Positions 42,301 to 51,398 of a DNA stretch of 52,500 nucleotides are shown in pieces. The translations under genes were made by a program, and so were the position numbers. Position 1 is the first letter of the stretch. Each line of letters begins with the position of its first letter. This DNA comes from Botryococcus braunii (taxonomy: Eukaryota; Chlorophyta; Trebouxiophyceae): contig KV908475.1 in NCBI GenBank assembly GCA_002005505.1, forward strand, positions 211,391-263,890, written 5' to 3'. The notes beneath the pieces were generated by a model. That model did not search any database. It saw nothing but the letters and a program-made list of their open reading frames with translations, and was not told the DNA's origin.

Positions 42301-42536
42301 CCCGCTATGCTGTCTTGTTGTCGCGTCAGCAGCCGCCTGTGGCTTTCCAAGCCTTCGCTTTTGAAACATTGGGAGGGTTGCATGCTGATGCGCTGGCCTT
42401 GTTGCAGAGGCTCCAGGGGCTTTTGAACCAAGCCATCATTGCTCAAGAAGATGTGGAGGGATATTTTGTCATTCGTCGGGTCAGTTTCATCATTGCGGCG
42501 GCTGTGGGTCGCCAGCTGGCCGCTCGCCGGGTGTGA
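39330..42536 (+). CDS. LINE G ORF: zinc finger, reverse transcriptase, REL endonuclease (1068 aa)
   Basis: The first ATG, GCCATGG at 39330, is preferred over an upstream in-frame TTG. Near the N-terminus is a C2H2-like finger (CPWKASC then HLQRFH). RT motifs follow: ITPLLKPNGGIRPIAVGLTL, VSLDFQNAFNTVDR, TTGVQQGDPLSPLLFAL and the active site WYLDDGTFVG (residues 561-570). Near 880-897 a CCHC motif (CPCCLRELDVWGDHAVHC) leads to ERRRADLRL and RDLYIDIVGS (about 940-965), the arrangement of the restriction-like endonuclease of early-branching LINEs (R2, R4/Dong, NeSL, Utopia groups). There is no AP endonuclease. The frame is intact. Confidence 0.88.
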   Translation: MASVPLFDPTCPWKASCKSRKITTGAGLLRHLQRFHKLGDAGRDDWVSQLRSPAEYRKLEAILRATSSWLCTTCFKTHSLGVLSCATNPDTCQRLWNLEDGLVPPDVNLLPGLPRPAPPPQDTSEPQGRLHSQPRGRPRASAAVADPPPSAPPARVRRHPLTPALVHQVFTLGHHSYRRVPRSAWIPWAAALRSALKAVADSGSEAAWVELLILPMCVLSARRRPRGEGVAQHVRRRARAWLDGDIDGLIDELLATAPAATAPPRPLDDAALAARVLRKVADGHLSAAVRMLEPATIAPATPDTCAALAALHPIRPLPVGAPPAQAPYRAQVEEVLAALKTFPPGTAGGRDGLTPLHIKHAFSVGGSDLLLDSLLGVVNRALAGDVPPPLRSYWASAPITPLLKPNGGIRPIAVGLTLRRLVSKIAVAAVLPAVSEYLQPHQVGVGVRGGAEGLVHALNRLVAHQQDSPDLVVVSLDFQNAFNTVDRNRMLGEVALHCPSIWQYVATTYGCAAHQYVGPHVVDSTTGVQQGDPLSPLLFALTVQPLLVDLHRECPDVHQGWYLDDGTFVGPVPAAQQAVQLVVDRAPAYGLSLNPHKCCVWSPRPNPQHLDGFPLGFVNETRAGLIVLGAAVTVSVEYAASVAQAHVDAVAASLQRLPILRHPQAELLLLRSCLGTCKVVFTARTMPPAAAAQALVTFDMLQTQVLQSIVTAGGGGFGPLQQTLAGLPIAQGGLGVTKATSLLPCAYLASVTQTAPLQDRLLGTSTAPLVPAALAAKADYCALVPDFDAALFEDPDFVRSKVQARLSKPLSHRAYQEVLDDPARSDRDRAVLQSLTQPGASDWLLALPVPHLQQTMPPKSFRCRLQYQLLIPIFHPGSQCPCCLRELDVWGDHAVHCTSGGDVAIVGRHYSVRNGLDAVLTSARQRVTREPAFPTPVPGQERRRADLRLHAWEERRDLYIDIVGSSPLTVANLLHFVPGGAAARAAQDKQTRYAVLLSRQQPPVAFQAFAFETLGGLHADALALLQRLQGLLNQAIIAQEDVEGYFVIRRVSFIIAAAVGRQLAARRV

Positions 42537-42802
42537 CTCATAGCTTGACACCTTGGGGGTTTGGGTCCCTGAACATTGGGCTGGTCTTTTTTACTCCACT
42601 CTTGTAAATGAGAAGAAGAAGTTACATCTGTCCAGCCACGAGGGCATGATGAGATGTCCACAACACACACACAAGCCAAAACTAGGAAGAACTGACCACA
42701 AGAAGTGGCCAAGCGAAGAGCGAAGGCATAACTGAGCAAACGAAAAGGGGAAGGAAGGGGGGAGAGGGGGGGGGGGCAGCCACAGACGTGGCTGCGGCCA
42801 AG

Positions 42803-44042
42803 TCACCGTAGCCGGCGTAAATCAGCACGAGCCTGGAATGCATCCGAGATAAAGGAGACGACCGCACGCAAGTCAGCGTGCCAAATGAACTGCCGAAGAG
42901 ATCTAGAAGGACCCACAAACAAGTGGGGATAACGGTCCCGCACCGCAGTAAGAGCGGGACAGTGAAAGACAAAGTGGTGTTCATCACCCACAGAGGAGCC
43001 ACACATATCACACAGGCGCTGAAGGCGCGGAAGACGTTGTCTGCGGCCCATGTCAATGGGGAGGCCATGAACACCAAGACGAAACCTGAGAAAGAGCCGG
43101 ACCTTGGCAACATCAAGAGACAGATAAAGGAGGCGGGAGCGCTGAGCCTTAGTGGGGCGCGCAAACCACCGCACTTAAGTACATAGCTGGGGATCAGCAG
43201 GGGCTAACCGAGGGGAGACATGGAGAGAGGCCACAGGGAGGGTATTGGCCTGCCTAATGAGAGCTAAAAAGGTAGCCATATCAACGGGCTGCGGGCGCTG
43301 ACAATCAGCCGCATAGGGGTAACCTAAGCGGCGAAGGGCAGCGATAAAAGAACCCGCCCAGGACGGGGAACGAGGCGTTACGCCATAGTAGCATGAGTCC
43401 CTATGAATACGTGCATACAAGTGGTCGGGTGGGAGATCCACCAGAGAGTTCCAAAAGGTGACCACACGCTTGAACCAGATATGATGAAGGGGCCAAACGC
43501 CAACCTCAGCAAGGAGCACATCGGTGCGGACCGTTTGACGAACCCCAAGGATCATCCGTAACATAGTAAAAAAATCCTTTTCTAAATCCTTAGCGGAGGG
43601 CTGAGTGGAAGATGGGGAAAACACCCGTAGACCCCAAACCTCACACCCATATGAGCAGGCAGGCACCACACATGCTAAGAAGAGACGCAAGAGAATACCG
43701 ATCGAGGTCTGGCACATTTGAGGTTACCATAACGCGTGCTAATAGTAGACCAGGCCCCCCACATCTTGCCACGTAAATGGCCAAAGGTGGCCCCAATGCC
43801 TGAAGCCGTAGAAAGCATGACACCTAAATGACGAGCCTGGGTCACCTGAGGCAGGGGTTGACCCTCATATAGCACGGGAGGGGGGGCCTCCTTCGAGGGG
43901 GGGAAGACCATGGCATGGCACTTAGGAACACGCACCCGCATACGTGCAGACTGGCACCACTCTGAAGCAGCGGGGAGAAGGTGAGCCTGCAACTCCTCCA
44001 GGGACTTGGCCTGGAGTGTATAATCATCAGCATAACCTTGAA
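42803..44042 (-). pseudogene. LINE H ORF2 C-terminal part, broken
   Basis: The minus strand starts at [12 protein letters not shown] (RT active site), continues with [24 protein letters not shown] and [10 protein letters not shown], and ends with a CCHC motif ([18 protein letters not shown]). These are features of the L1/RTE-type LINE C-terminus. The frame changes near 43705 and an in-frame TAA follows QLCT at about 43172. With the 5' truncation it is a dead copy. The exact clade is uncertain. Confidence 0.82.
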
Positions 44043-44050
44043 CGAGAGAA

Positions 44051-44152
44051 TTACCCTCTCCGTACTCCGAACACGTGGTTGCTCCTTTTGGGTAGAGAGC
44101 ACAATCCCACGCCGGGCGACGGTCCCGGGTTCGAATTCCGCTGAGCGCCACA
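44051..44152 (+). repeat. TRIM 5' LTR, remaining 102 bp
   Basis: Starts TTACCCTCTCC directly after the second CGAGAGAA (44043-44050) and ends GCGCCACA. It includes the B box GGTTCGAATTCC at 44128-44139. Confidence 0.9.
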
Positions 44153-44154
44153 TT

Positions 44155-44167
44155 TGGTATCGGCGAG
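44155..44167 (+). promoter_or_regulatory. TRIM primer-binding site
   Basis: TGGTATCGGCGAG two bases after the 5' LTR, identical over 13 bases to the site of Ty3/gypsy element E. This points to a gypsy-type helper. Confidence 0.88.
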
Positions 44168-44311
44168 TGGTTTCTCTCCTCCCGATCGGGTGGGGCGTCT
44201 CTTTCTCCCAATCGGGTAGAGGCCAGAAGAGCCGAGCTCCTGTGGATCGCAGAGTCGACACAGAGCCTACCTAATCCGAGGTGCCCAACTCCTAAGCGGG
44301 GGGGTTTCCTC

Positions 44312-44327
44312 TTAAGGGGGGGGGAGA
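44312..44327 (+). promoter_or_regulatory. TRIM polypurine tract
   Basis: TTAAGGGGGGGGGAGA directly precedes the 3' LTR at 44328. Confidence 0.85.
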
Positions 44328-44479
44328 TGTAACGCGAGGAATGCGTCCCCGGCTCGATCGGTTAATATCCGAGAGAATTACCCTCTCCGTACTCCGAACA
44401 CGTGGTAGCTCCTTTTGGGTAGAGAGCACAATCCCACGCCGGGCGACAGTCCCGGGTTCGAATTCCGCTGAGCGCCACA
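44328..44479 (+). repeat. TRIM 3' LTR, uninterrupted
   Basis: 152 bp, TGTAACGCG to GCGCCACA, followed by TTACA. This copy keeps the A-box-like start TAGCTCC. Confidence 0.92.
44406..44479 (+). promoter_or_regulatory. tRNA-like Pol III promoter boxes inside the TRIM LTR
   Basis: TAGCTCCTTTTGGGTAGAG (44406-44424) resembles the A box and D arm of a tRNA; GCTC (44408-44411) can pair with GAGC (44424-44427). About 30 bases further, GGTTCGAATTCC (44455-44466) is a full B-box match, and CGGG/TCCG can close a seven-base TTCGAAT loop as in a T arm. The acceptor and anticodon arms are not convincing, so it is a tRNA relic, not a tRNA gene. Confidence 0.7.
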
Positions 44480-44542
44480 TTACATGATACTCTGGACTTT
44501 GGTGGCTTGTAATCCTGTGGGTGGACAACCTCTTTCCCTTTT

Positions 44543-44740
<198 letters not shown>

Positions 44741-44809
44741 GGGGGTGTGAAGAGGGAGAAGGAGAGGAGAAAGACAGAGGCGTAAACGCTGTACTTGAGT
44801 TGATCGAAG

Positions 44810-44880
44810 GCACTTGGAAGGCAAACTCTTTACCACCTCTGCTGCACTTGGAAGGTAAAACTCTTCACCAGCTCTGCTGC
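44810..44880. repeat. 34-bp two-copy tandem repeat
   Basis: CACTTGGAAGG begins at 44811 and 44845 in two similar 34-bp units. Confidence 0.8.
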
Positions 44881-44972
44881 AATTCTTCATTCAGCATTGC
44901 ATGCTACGTGCTCTGTTTGTACGTTTCCTCTCTGGCATCATGATTGTTTTTTAAACTAAGCTGTACAAGTTG

Positions 44973-46723
44973 TGGCGTCAAATAGTTTCATATTGGAGCG
45001 GGTTTAAATCAAAATTCATTCTGGGGCCTTATGTAAACCATTTTAAGGATGAATTGTAGCCTTTCTGTTGTGGCGCTAGCACTTTGTAGTCATGAAGCCT
45101 TATCATCCTACGCCCGCTAGTAGCGATGAATGGCTTAACAAGAGGCATCCCTCCTCCTTTGCTTATAACCAGATGTCAAGGGCCTGAAGATTGCTGCTGT
45201 CCAGCCTAGATGCCTCCAAATGTTGCGCGCCAGGACTGAACCACCACATCATGCCCACGTGTGTCTATAGTTTCTTGGCTGGCGTTGTGCCACGGGTGAG
45301 GAGAATTGACATGCTTTCCTTCTATGTTTGCAGCACATCCACAAGCTCTCTTAAAAGGAAAGTTTGGGTATGAGACACCTGGTCAGTGCCTGAAGGAATG
45401 GGATAGAGAATCGACAACCGATGGCTAGTTGCCACAACTGCCGTCCTCACCTTTGTTAAACATGTGCACCACTTGCCGCACCAACGCATGCTATGTGATT
45501 TGATGTGGTAGAAAGTTTCAACATTACCCAATGCTCCTAGAAGTGTAGCCCCTTCGGCTCTCCGCCACCTGATCTGCCAGGTGCTGAACGGGTTGTTGCG
45601 AGCCGAGAAGCGTAGCGCGTCTGGCCGTACGTGCCGCGAGGCCCGCTTGTCCACCACATGAGGGTGCCATCAGGCACGTGCAGCCTACTACACTAACATG
45701 TGCTAAGGTCACAACACCTCATGCTGTCACGCCTCGTTAGCCCATGTTGCACCCCCATACCCCACGTGGCATTAGCGACCCTTGAGCACTTCAGAAGTAT
45801 GGTGGGCCAATAGCGTCGGGTGTGGCGCATGACATGAATCGAGGGGAGGTTTTGCGAACTCGTGACTTACCCTTTGAGATGCGGGTATTATACTGGCTAC
45901 ACTGGCGTCAAATAGTTTCATATTGGAGCGGGTTTAAATCAAAATTCATTCTGGGGCCTTATGTAAACCATTTTAAAGATGAATTGTAGCCTTTCTGTTG
46001 TGGCGCTAGCACTTTGTAGTCATGAAGCCTTATCATCCTACGCCCGCTAGTAGTGATCAATGGCTTAACAAGAGGCATCCCTCCTCCTTTGCTTATAACC
46101 AGATGTCAAGGGCCTGAAGATTGCTGCTGTCCAGCCTAGATGCCTCCAAATGTTGCGCGCCAGCACTGAACCACCACATCATGCCCACGTGTGTCTATAG
46201 TTTCTTGGCTGGCGTTGTGCCACGGGTGAGGAGAATTGACATGCTTTCCTTCTATGTTTGCAGCACATCCACAAGCTCTCTTAAAAGGAAAGTTTGGGTA
46301 TGAGACACCTGGTCAGTGCCTGAAGGAATGGGATAGAGAATCGACAACCGATGGCTAGTTGCCACAACTGCCGTCCTCACGTTTGTTAAACATGTGCACC
46401 ACTTGCCGCACCAACGCATGCTATGTGATTTGATGTGATAGAAAGTTTCAACATTACCCAATGCTCCTAGAAGTGTAGCCCCTTCGGCTCTCCGCCACCT
46501 GATCTGCCAGGTGCTGAACGGGTTGTTGCGAGCCGAGAAGCGTAGCGCGTCTGGCCATACGTGCCGCGAGGCCCGCTTGTCCACCACATGAGGGTGCCAT
46601 CAGGCACGTGCAGCCTACTACACTAACATGTGCTAAGGTCACAACACCTCATGCTGTCACGCCTCGTTAGCCCATGTTGCACCCCCATACCCCACGTGGC
46701 ATTAGCGACCCTTGAGCACTTCA
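44973..46723. repeat. 821-bp direct duplication with 109-bp spacer
   Basis: 44973-45793 and 45903-46723 match throughout with about seven single-base differences noticed. The spacer is 45794-45902. No coding frame is credible in either copy. The second copy ends where the candidate TIR element begins. The units start TGG and end TCA but lack a target duplication, primer site and polypurine tract, so LTRs are not supported. Confidence 0.95.
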
Positions 46724-47493
46724 CCCCCCCAAATAAGTTATTCCCACCCTGACCGTCAATTGGCGTAATTCGTGTGGCATTTCGCAAGGAAATTAATATC
46801 GGCTCTGAAACTCCAGCACGTGATAGTACATCAGTACACGTGACTGCCATGCCAGCATAAACTCTTCCCGGTCCGCCCTTAAAGACGGTGCCACGTCGCC
46901 TTAGAGAACCCCCTGCAGTACAAACCTCGCGGAAGCAAACAGGGCCTTCGAAACAAGACGCCGCAGCGTCTTGAGCATGAAAGCTTCTTACGATTAAACT
47001 TGAGGTTAAGTATTGTTACTATTAAAGATTGTTGTCACGAAGTTTGGCGTTATTCGGTGCTGTGGGGGCTCCGTTGTAGCGGACATGACGAGATCGAGGT
47101 TAAGGAGCCATGCGCTCGGCAGTTTTTGAGAACAAAAGGGCTTTGTTCCTTCTCTCTAGGGCCCAGCTGACCAAAAGAGGAGAGTTTTGGGTGGACTCGT
47201 GGGGGACTTGAGGTCTGCATGGGGCCCCAATCGGAAGCCGGGATTCGGTGTTGGCTAGGAAAAAAGAGGCAAGAGATGGGATGGGTCCCGCCGTTAAGGC
47301 CGGATTCTCTGGTTTTTGTCAAAAATGATATTTCGATGCTACTACTGCTATAGGAATGAACCAAACTCTGTTTTTACGGACATAAGTTGCAAGCACGAAA
47401 GGGACCATTTAATGCCTTCAGTGGCAGGAAAAGGCGAATCCCTGACAAGCAGTGCCCAAATTACGGGTGGGAATAACTTATTTGGGGGGGTGA
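46722..47493. mobile_element. Candidate TIR element (about 770 bp)
   Basis: The 29 bases at 46721-46749 (TCACCCCCCCAAATAAG and on to CCCACCC) are the exact reverse complement of 47465-47493. Internal sequence has no transposase frame, so it would be a MITE-like non-autonomous DNA element. I see no target-site duplication, which keeps this provisional. Its left end coincides with the right end of the 821-bp duplication. Confidence 0.6.
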
Positions 47494-48211
47494 TGGCATC
47501 ATATGATTACGTGACGCCACGTACATGGCATCATGCCAGGCCTGAACTGGCTTGGCGTGCTGAACAAATAAGAGACGCTGAAGTGCATCCCCGTTTTCTT
47601 GCCCGCCACAGATACCTTATGTAAGAAGTGCACATATATGTGTACCTCTAATATAATAGGCACTATTTAAAACTAGGTACTATTTATTGGTGCTGGGCAG
47701 CGGCTAAATTCCTCATCAACGTGAAAACTCAGGTCCAAGAAACTTTTATCTAAAAGTCACGCTGACCATAGAAAGAAATATGTACGGCGAAGCTTGCCCA
47801 AAACCATTGCCTGGGGCGCCCGGCTGCAAGGAATGACTAACAACAATAACGGCAGAGTCAGGAATAGTCCTGGCATTGCAATGAATATTCCTGGCCTTCC
47901 AATTGGCATGACACATTTTTTATCCTCGCAGTAACTGAAGCCTTAAGCTTGGCACAAGTCGATTGCCATGAATGCCTCAATGGACGCCCTCATGTCCTGA
48001 GGGACTCGCTCCTTTGTCATGCCTATTGTAAGACAGGTCGATGACAATACTGAAATCCCGCAGGCACTCTGACACGCTGACCATCGGCATTGAAATTGAT
48101 TGCGGTTTTCCAAACACTCCCACTACAGCACTAAGGATGGAGGCATTTGATACCAAGAATCCGATGCATCACAGGTGGGACATTCGAACTCGAGCCTTAT
48201 ATAGAATGCTA
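47494..48211. other. No gene recognised
   Basis: About 700 bp with no family-supported frame, repeat array or element boundary. Confidence 0.4.
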
Positions 48212-48356
48212 GCTAGAATGTCAAACATGGACTTCAGCTAGCTAGAATGTCAAACATGGACTTCAGCTAGCTAGAACGTCAAACATGGACTTCAGCTGGC
48301 TAGAGTGTCAAACATGGACTTCAGCTAGCTAGAATGTCAAACATGGACTTCAGCCA
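48212..48356. repeat. 29-bp minisatellite, five copies
   Basis: TCAAACATGGACTTCAGC recurs at 48221, 48250, 48279, 48308 and 48337, a strict 29-bp period with few substitutions. Confidence 0.96.
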
Positions 48357-48504
48357 TGAGGGAGGACAATTGTGCCCTCCTCCTGTGCACATCAGCTGAC
48401 TCGCTAACCTTGCAATTTCCAGACGATGCTGGCCGCTCACCAAGTACATATATCCCTAAAAATAATGCGCAGAGTACCAACTTGTCATTTATTTTGTAAT
48501 ATTA

Positions 48505-48540
48505 ATTGATATGCAATAGTTATAACTATTACATATCAAT
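48505..48540. repeat. 36-bp AT-rich palindrome
   Basis: The segment equals its own reverse complement except for one mismatched pair (positions 48514 and 48531). It is the first of a series of palindromes continuing to about 51940. Confidence 0.9.
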
Positions 48541-48832
48541 AGTTATATTCATAGTATAATAAGATCAATATATACGTAACATGCTTAATGGACGCCCCAC
48601 ATGAAATTGCCTGCCGCTTAAATTTAATCTTGCCAAATTTGCCAAAAACGCCCCGCATGAAATTGCCTGCCGAGTATTTACCAAAGAAAACCACGTAGTA
48701 CACTTTGATTTGAGGTGGTACATTTACCACGTCAAGGCTTGAAAATATAAATCTCATCCCTCCAACAATGCTTTGGAATCTCAAAACTTGCTGATAATTG
48801 CCCGCAAGTCTTAACCATTGCAAGGCTTCCAA
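48536..48832 (-). CDS. Unrecognised 98-residue frame, one LRR-like phrase
   Basis: The minus strand encodes LEALQWLRLAGN, which fits a single leucine-rich-repeat consensus, but the rest matches nothing I know. Its 3' part overlaps a 25-bp direct repeat (48592-48616 and 48649-48673) and the AT-rich palindrome. It is more likely chance than a gene. Confidence 0.15.
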   Translation of the reverse strand: MEALQWLRLAGNYQQVLRFQSIVGGMRFIFSSLDVVNVPPQIKVYYVVFFGKYSAGNFMRGVFGKFGKIKFKRQAISCGASIKHVTYILILLYYEYNY

Positions 48833-49181
48833 ATTCAGAAGGTTATGTTTAGCCCAAGAACAGATATCTCATCGATGTAAAGGACCAGCTCCTCCTGATA
48901 AAGCTTCTTCAGAGTCCGAACGACCTCCGATGATCAAGGCGTTGGAATACTCAGCTCCGCGACATATTTCTATATATCGGCAAAGACATATATAGCACAA
49001 GAACTAGTGCTACATAGCACTATATATAGCCGCGAGATGCAGGTACATGCCAACTACCACATGTAAGGACACGTGAATCAATGTCGAATTGAGGTCCAAA
49101 CCCTTCTCAAGACTTGCAGTATCCAAAGCACTAGCACTACAGTGGTAGATACACAAGCTGTCATGCTAGTGCACACCATTC

Positions 49182-49310
49182 AATGCCACTAGTGGCATTA
49201 ATGCTAGTGCACACGATTCAATATTGAATGATGTGCACTAGCCAGTCGGATGGTACCGGTAGGCCAATCCTTGGATGAAGCCTGTAAGTACTCACAGGCT
49301 TCATCTAAGG
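49182..49310. repeat. Cluster of three palindromes
   Basis: 49182-49199 is a perfect 18-bp palindrome (AATGCCACT and complement). 49203-49242 has 11-bp perfect arms (GCTAGTGCACA) around a nearly palindromic centre with ATTCAATATTGAAT. 49274-49305 has 12-bp arms (GATGAAGCCTGT) around an eight-base loop. Confidence 0.93.
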
Positions 49311-49881
49311 AAGCCTTAAGGCCTACAGGTATGCCACCCTAGGGATTATGTAAGTTGCTAAGGCCTCCCCCCTCCAAAACCCAAACTAAAGGAAAAGAAT
49401 CGATCGATCACCCAAAAGCGAGTGATGGAACGGCTAATTCCAACAGTTGATGTATCCATCTGGATGTCGATCCAGCAAGAACAGCATTTGCAACGTTGCA
49501 ACCGACGAAAAAATCCTCATGATCATGCGCTGCTTAATGTGGACGTGCGACCCCTGCCTGAAGCAAGGACAAGCAGGAAGTCGGTTGGTGATGCCCACCT
49601 CCCAACACCCACCGCACATTCGAGAAATGTACTGCCGCTTGGCTATGACCTCTAGAGGAACATCTTTAGATCATCTAGTAATACTCATTAGTCAGCGAAT
49701 CCCGCCCGCCGCCCGAGTCATGACTGAAGCTCAAGATGCGCCTGCGTCTGGGACAGCAGCGTACACATGTATCCTCAGTCATCAATAATGTCTTTTGGTA
49801 TCCGTAAGCGGATCAATCAACATACTTAACCCAATGGTAGAAACACGTGCAAGCTTTACGCATATATATGCACCCACCCCC

Positions 49882-50261
49882 TGCGCCATGTGTATGCATA
49901 TGGCGCACGGGATCAGATACAGCTCTATAGAGCTACAGTTTTGTATAGCTACTGTATATAGCTGTAGTTCAAAGCTCCAACACACGAGCCTAGCTCATCG
50001 AGGGCGGATAAGCACCCACAGGATCCGGATTCAACACTTCAACCACGGTATCAATATATCCAGGTGGCAACCTGGATATATGAATAGATACAAATTAATA
50101 GGTGGTATTAATGTATATACATTACATTACCAGGTGATCGACGACACAACTTCAGGGAGACCTGCAGGCTGGGCAATTCATGTCCCTCAATTACTGTTCA
50201 ATATACTAAAATCATGCATTACCCATACGGTTACCCTCAACCCGGCTCTAGAGCTCTAGAG
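49882..50261. repeat. Cluster of further palindromes
   Basis: 49882-49907: arms TGCGCCAT/ATGGCGCA. 49921-49934: perfect AGCTCTATAGAGCT. 50054-50081: 12-bp arms ATATATCCAGGT around GGCA. 50246-50261: perfect CTCTAGAGCTCTAGAG. All are visible directly in the sequence; no coding frame runs through them. Confidence 0.92.
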
Positions 50262-50399
50262 ATCGTGAATGAGGGTGACGGATGAGAGAAGGGAATCAGT
50301 TTCGAATAAAGAAAGATATCTTTTGATTGAAGTGCAGTACTGCCACGTCTAACAAAGCAGTCAATGAACACTTCGCATCCCCCCGGACCGCTATCACAC

Positions 50400-50990
<591 letters not shown>

Positions 50991-51398
50991 GTGAGGGACC
51001 CTTTGATCATTAATGCACGCATGGATGTGGAGCGGTTTTTGTATTCCCTAGAGGTTGTCCGACGTAAGGAAGCCAACCGTGGCCCACTACGCCTGCAGTA
51101 CTCCTTGCGCGCAAAGGTTGACACTTTCCGAAATTTTCAAGGGGCCAAGGCAACACCCTATCGCAGCCTCAGCAAATCTAGGAATTCCCTCGAGAAGACA
51201 ATGTTGGTAGTGTCACTTCACAACTCGTCACAGCGAGGTACCACCGGTTGTAAAAAGGGACCAGCCTTTTATACAACCAAAGACGCGTTGTCAGACTTCG
51301 CCGCAATTGAAGGAGCCGGAATAAGCTTTAGCAAGAAAGCCAGCTTGAAAAAACGGTACCCCGAGGGGCCCCGAAATAAACGATGGTGGCGCCACTAG
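50991..51398 (+). CDS. Unrecognised open frame (135 aa)
   Basis: The frame is basic and has no known domain, signal peptide or membrane segment. No splice-site or codon evidence supports it. It is listed because it is the longest non-repetitive, non-transposon frame near this end. Confidence 0.15.
   Translation: MRDPLIINARMDVERFLYSLEVVRRKEANRGPLRLQYSLRAKVDTFRNFQGAKATPYRSLSKSRNSLEKTMLVVSLHNSSQRGTTGCKKGPAFYTTKDALSDFAAIEGAGISFSKKASLKKRYPEGPRNKRWWRH

Larger units (their letters stand above)
38609..42611 (+). mobile_element. LINE G with REL-type endonuclease, plus a 72-bp tandem 3' fragment
   Basis: G lies between two GAAGAAGAAG tracts (38599-38608, 42612-42621) that belong to the tail of H. A 72-bp segment starting ACTCATAGC and ending CTTGTAA is found both at the left end (38609-38680) and just after the ORF (42536-42607), with one mismatch. 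Each copy is followed by GAAGAAG. The simplest reading is a very short 5'-truncated G copy followed by a full-length copy, both in the GAA tract; a 72-bp target duplication is the alternative. Confidence 0.8.
38599..44042 (-). mobile_element. LINE H (L1-like, 5'-truncated), carrying LINE G in its tail
   Basis: H lies in the 5' LTR of the TRIM with the 8-bp target duplication CGAGAGAA (38591-38598, 44043-44050). On the minus strand it begins, truncated, just upstream of the RT catalytic motif, runs through the RT C-terminal region and a zinc-binding C-terminus, and ends in a (TTC)n tail seen as GAAGAAGAAG on the plus strand. The tail is split: one part is at 42612-42621, the other at 38599-38608, with LINE G between them. 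Confidence 0.82.
38549..44479 (+). mobile_element. TRIM-type miniature LTR element, split by LINEs
   Basis: Once the LINE insertion (38599-44042 plus one 8-bp target copy) is set aside, the element is 152-bp LTR, 175-bp interior, 152-bp LTR, 479 bp in all, with TSD TTACA (38544-38548, 44480-44484). The 5' LTR is 38549-38598 plus 44051-44152; the 3' LTR is 44328-44479. It has a primer site (44155) and polypurine tract but no coding frame, as expected of terminal-repeat retrotransposons in miniature. The LTRs differ at three bases noticed (for example TAGCTCC against TTGCTCC), so it is older than the other LTR elements here. Each LTR contains a tRNA-like A box/B box pair. Confidence 0.9.

Noticed and set aside
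44128..44139. A tRNA gene or SINE suggested by the B box GGTTCGAATTCC
   Set aside because: The acceptor and anticodon arms do not pair, and the sequence is part of a 152-bp LTR with TSD, PBS and polypurine tract.
44973..46723. 821-bp repeats as LTRs of a miniature element (they start TG and end CA)
   Set aside because: There is no target-site duplication, no primer site after the first copy and no purine tract before the second.
48212..48356. A CRISPR-like array
   Set aside because: The 29-bp units are head-to-tail with no unique spacers; it is a minisatellite.
48832..48900. A fragment of copia RT on the minus strand (LVLYIDEISVLG)
   Set aside because: The match to the YVDD region is short, lacks the second Asp and has no supporting neighbours.
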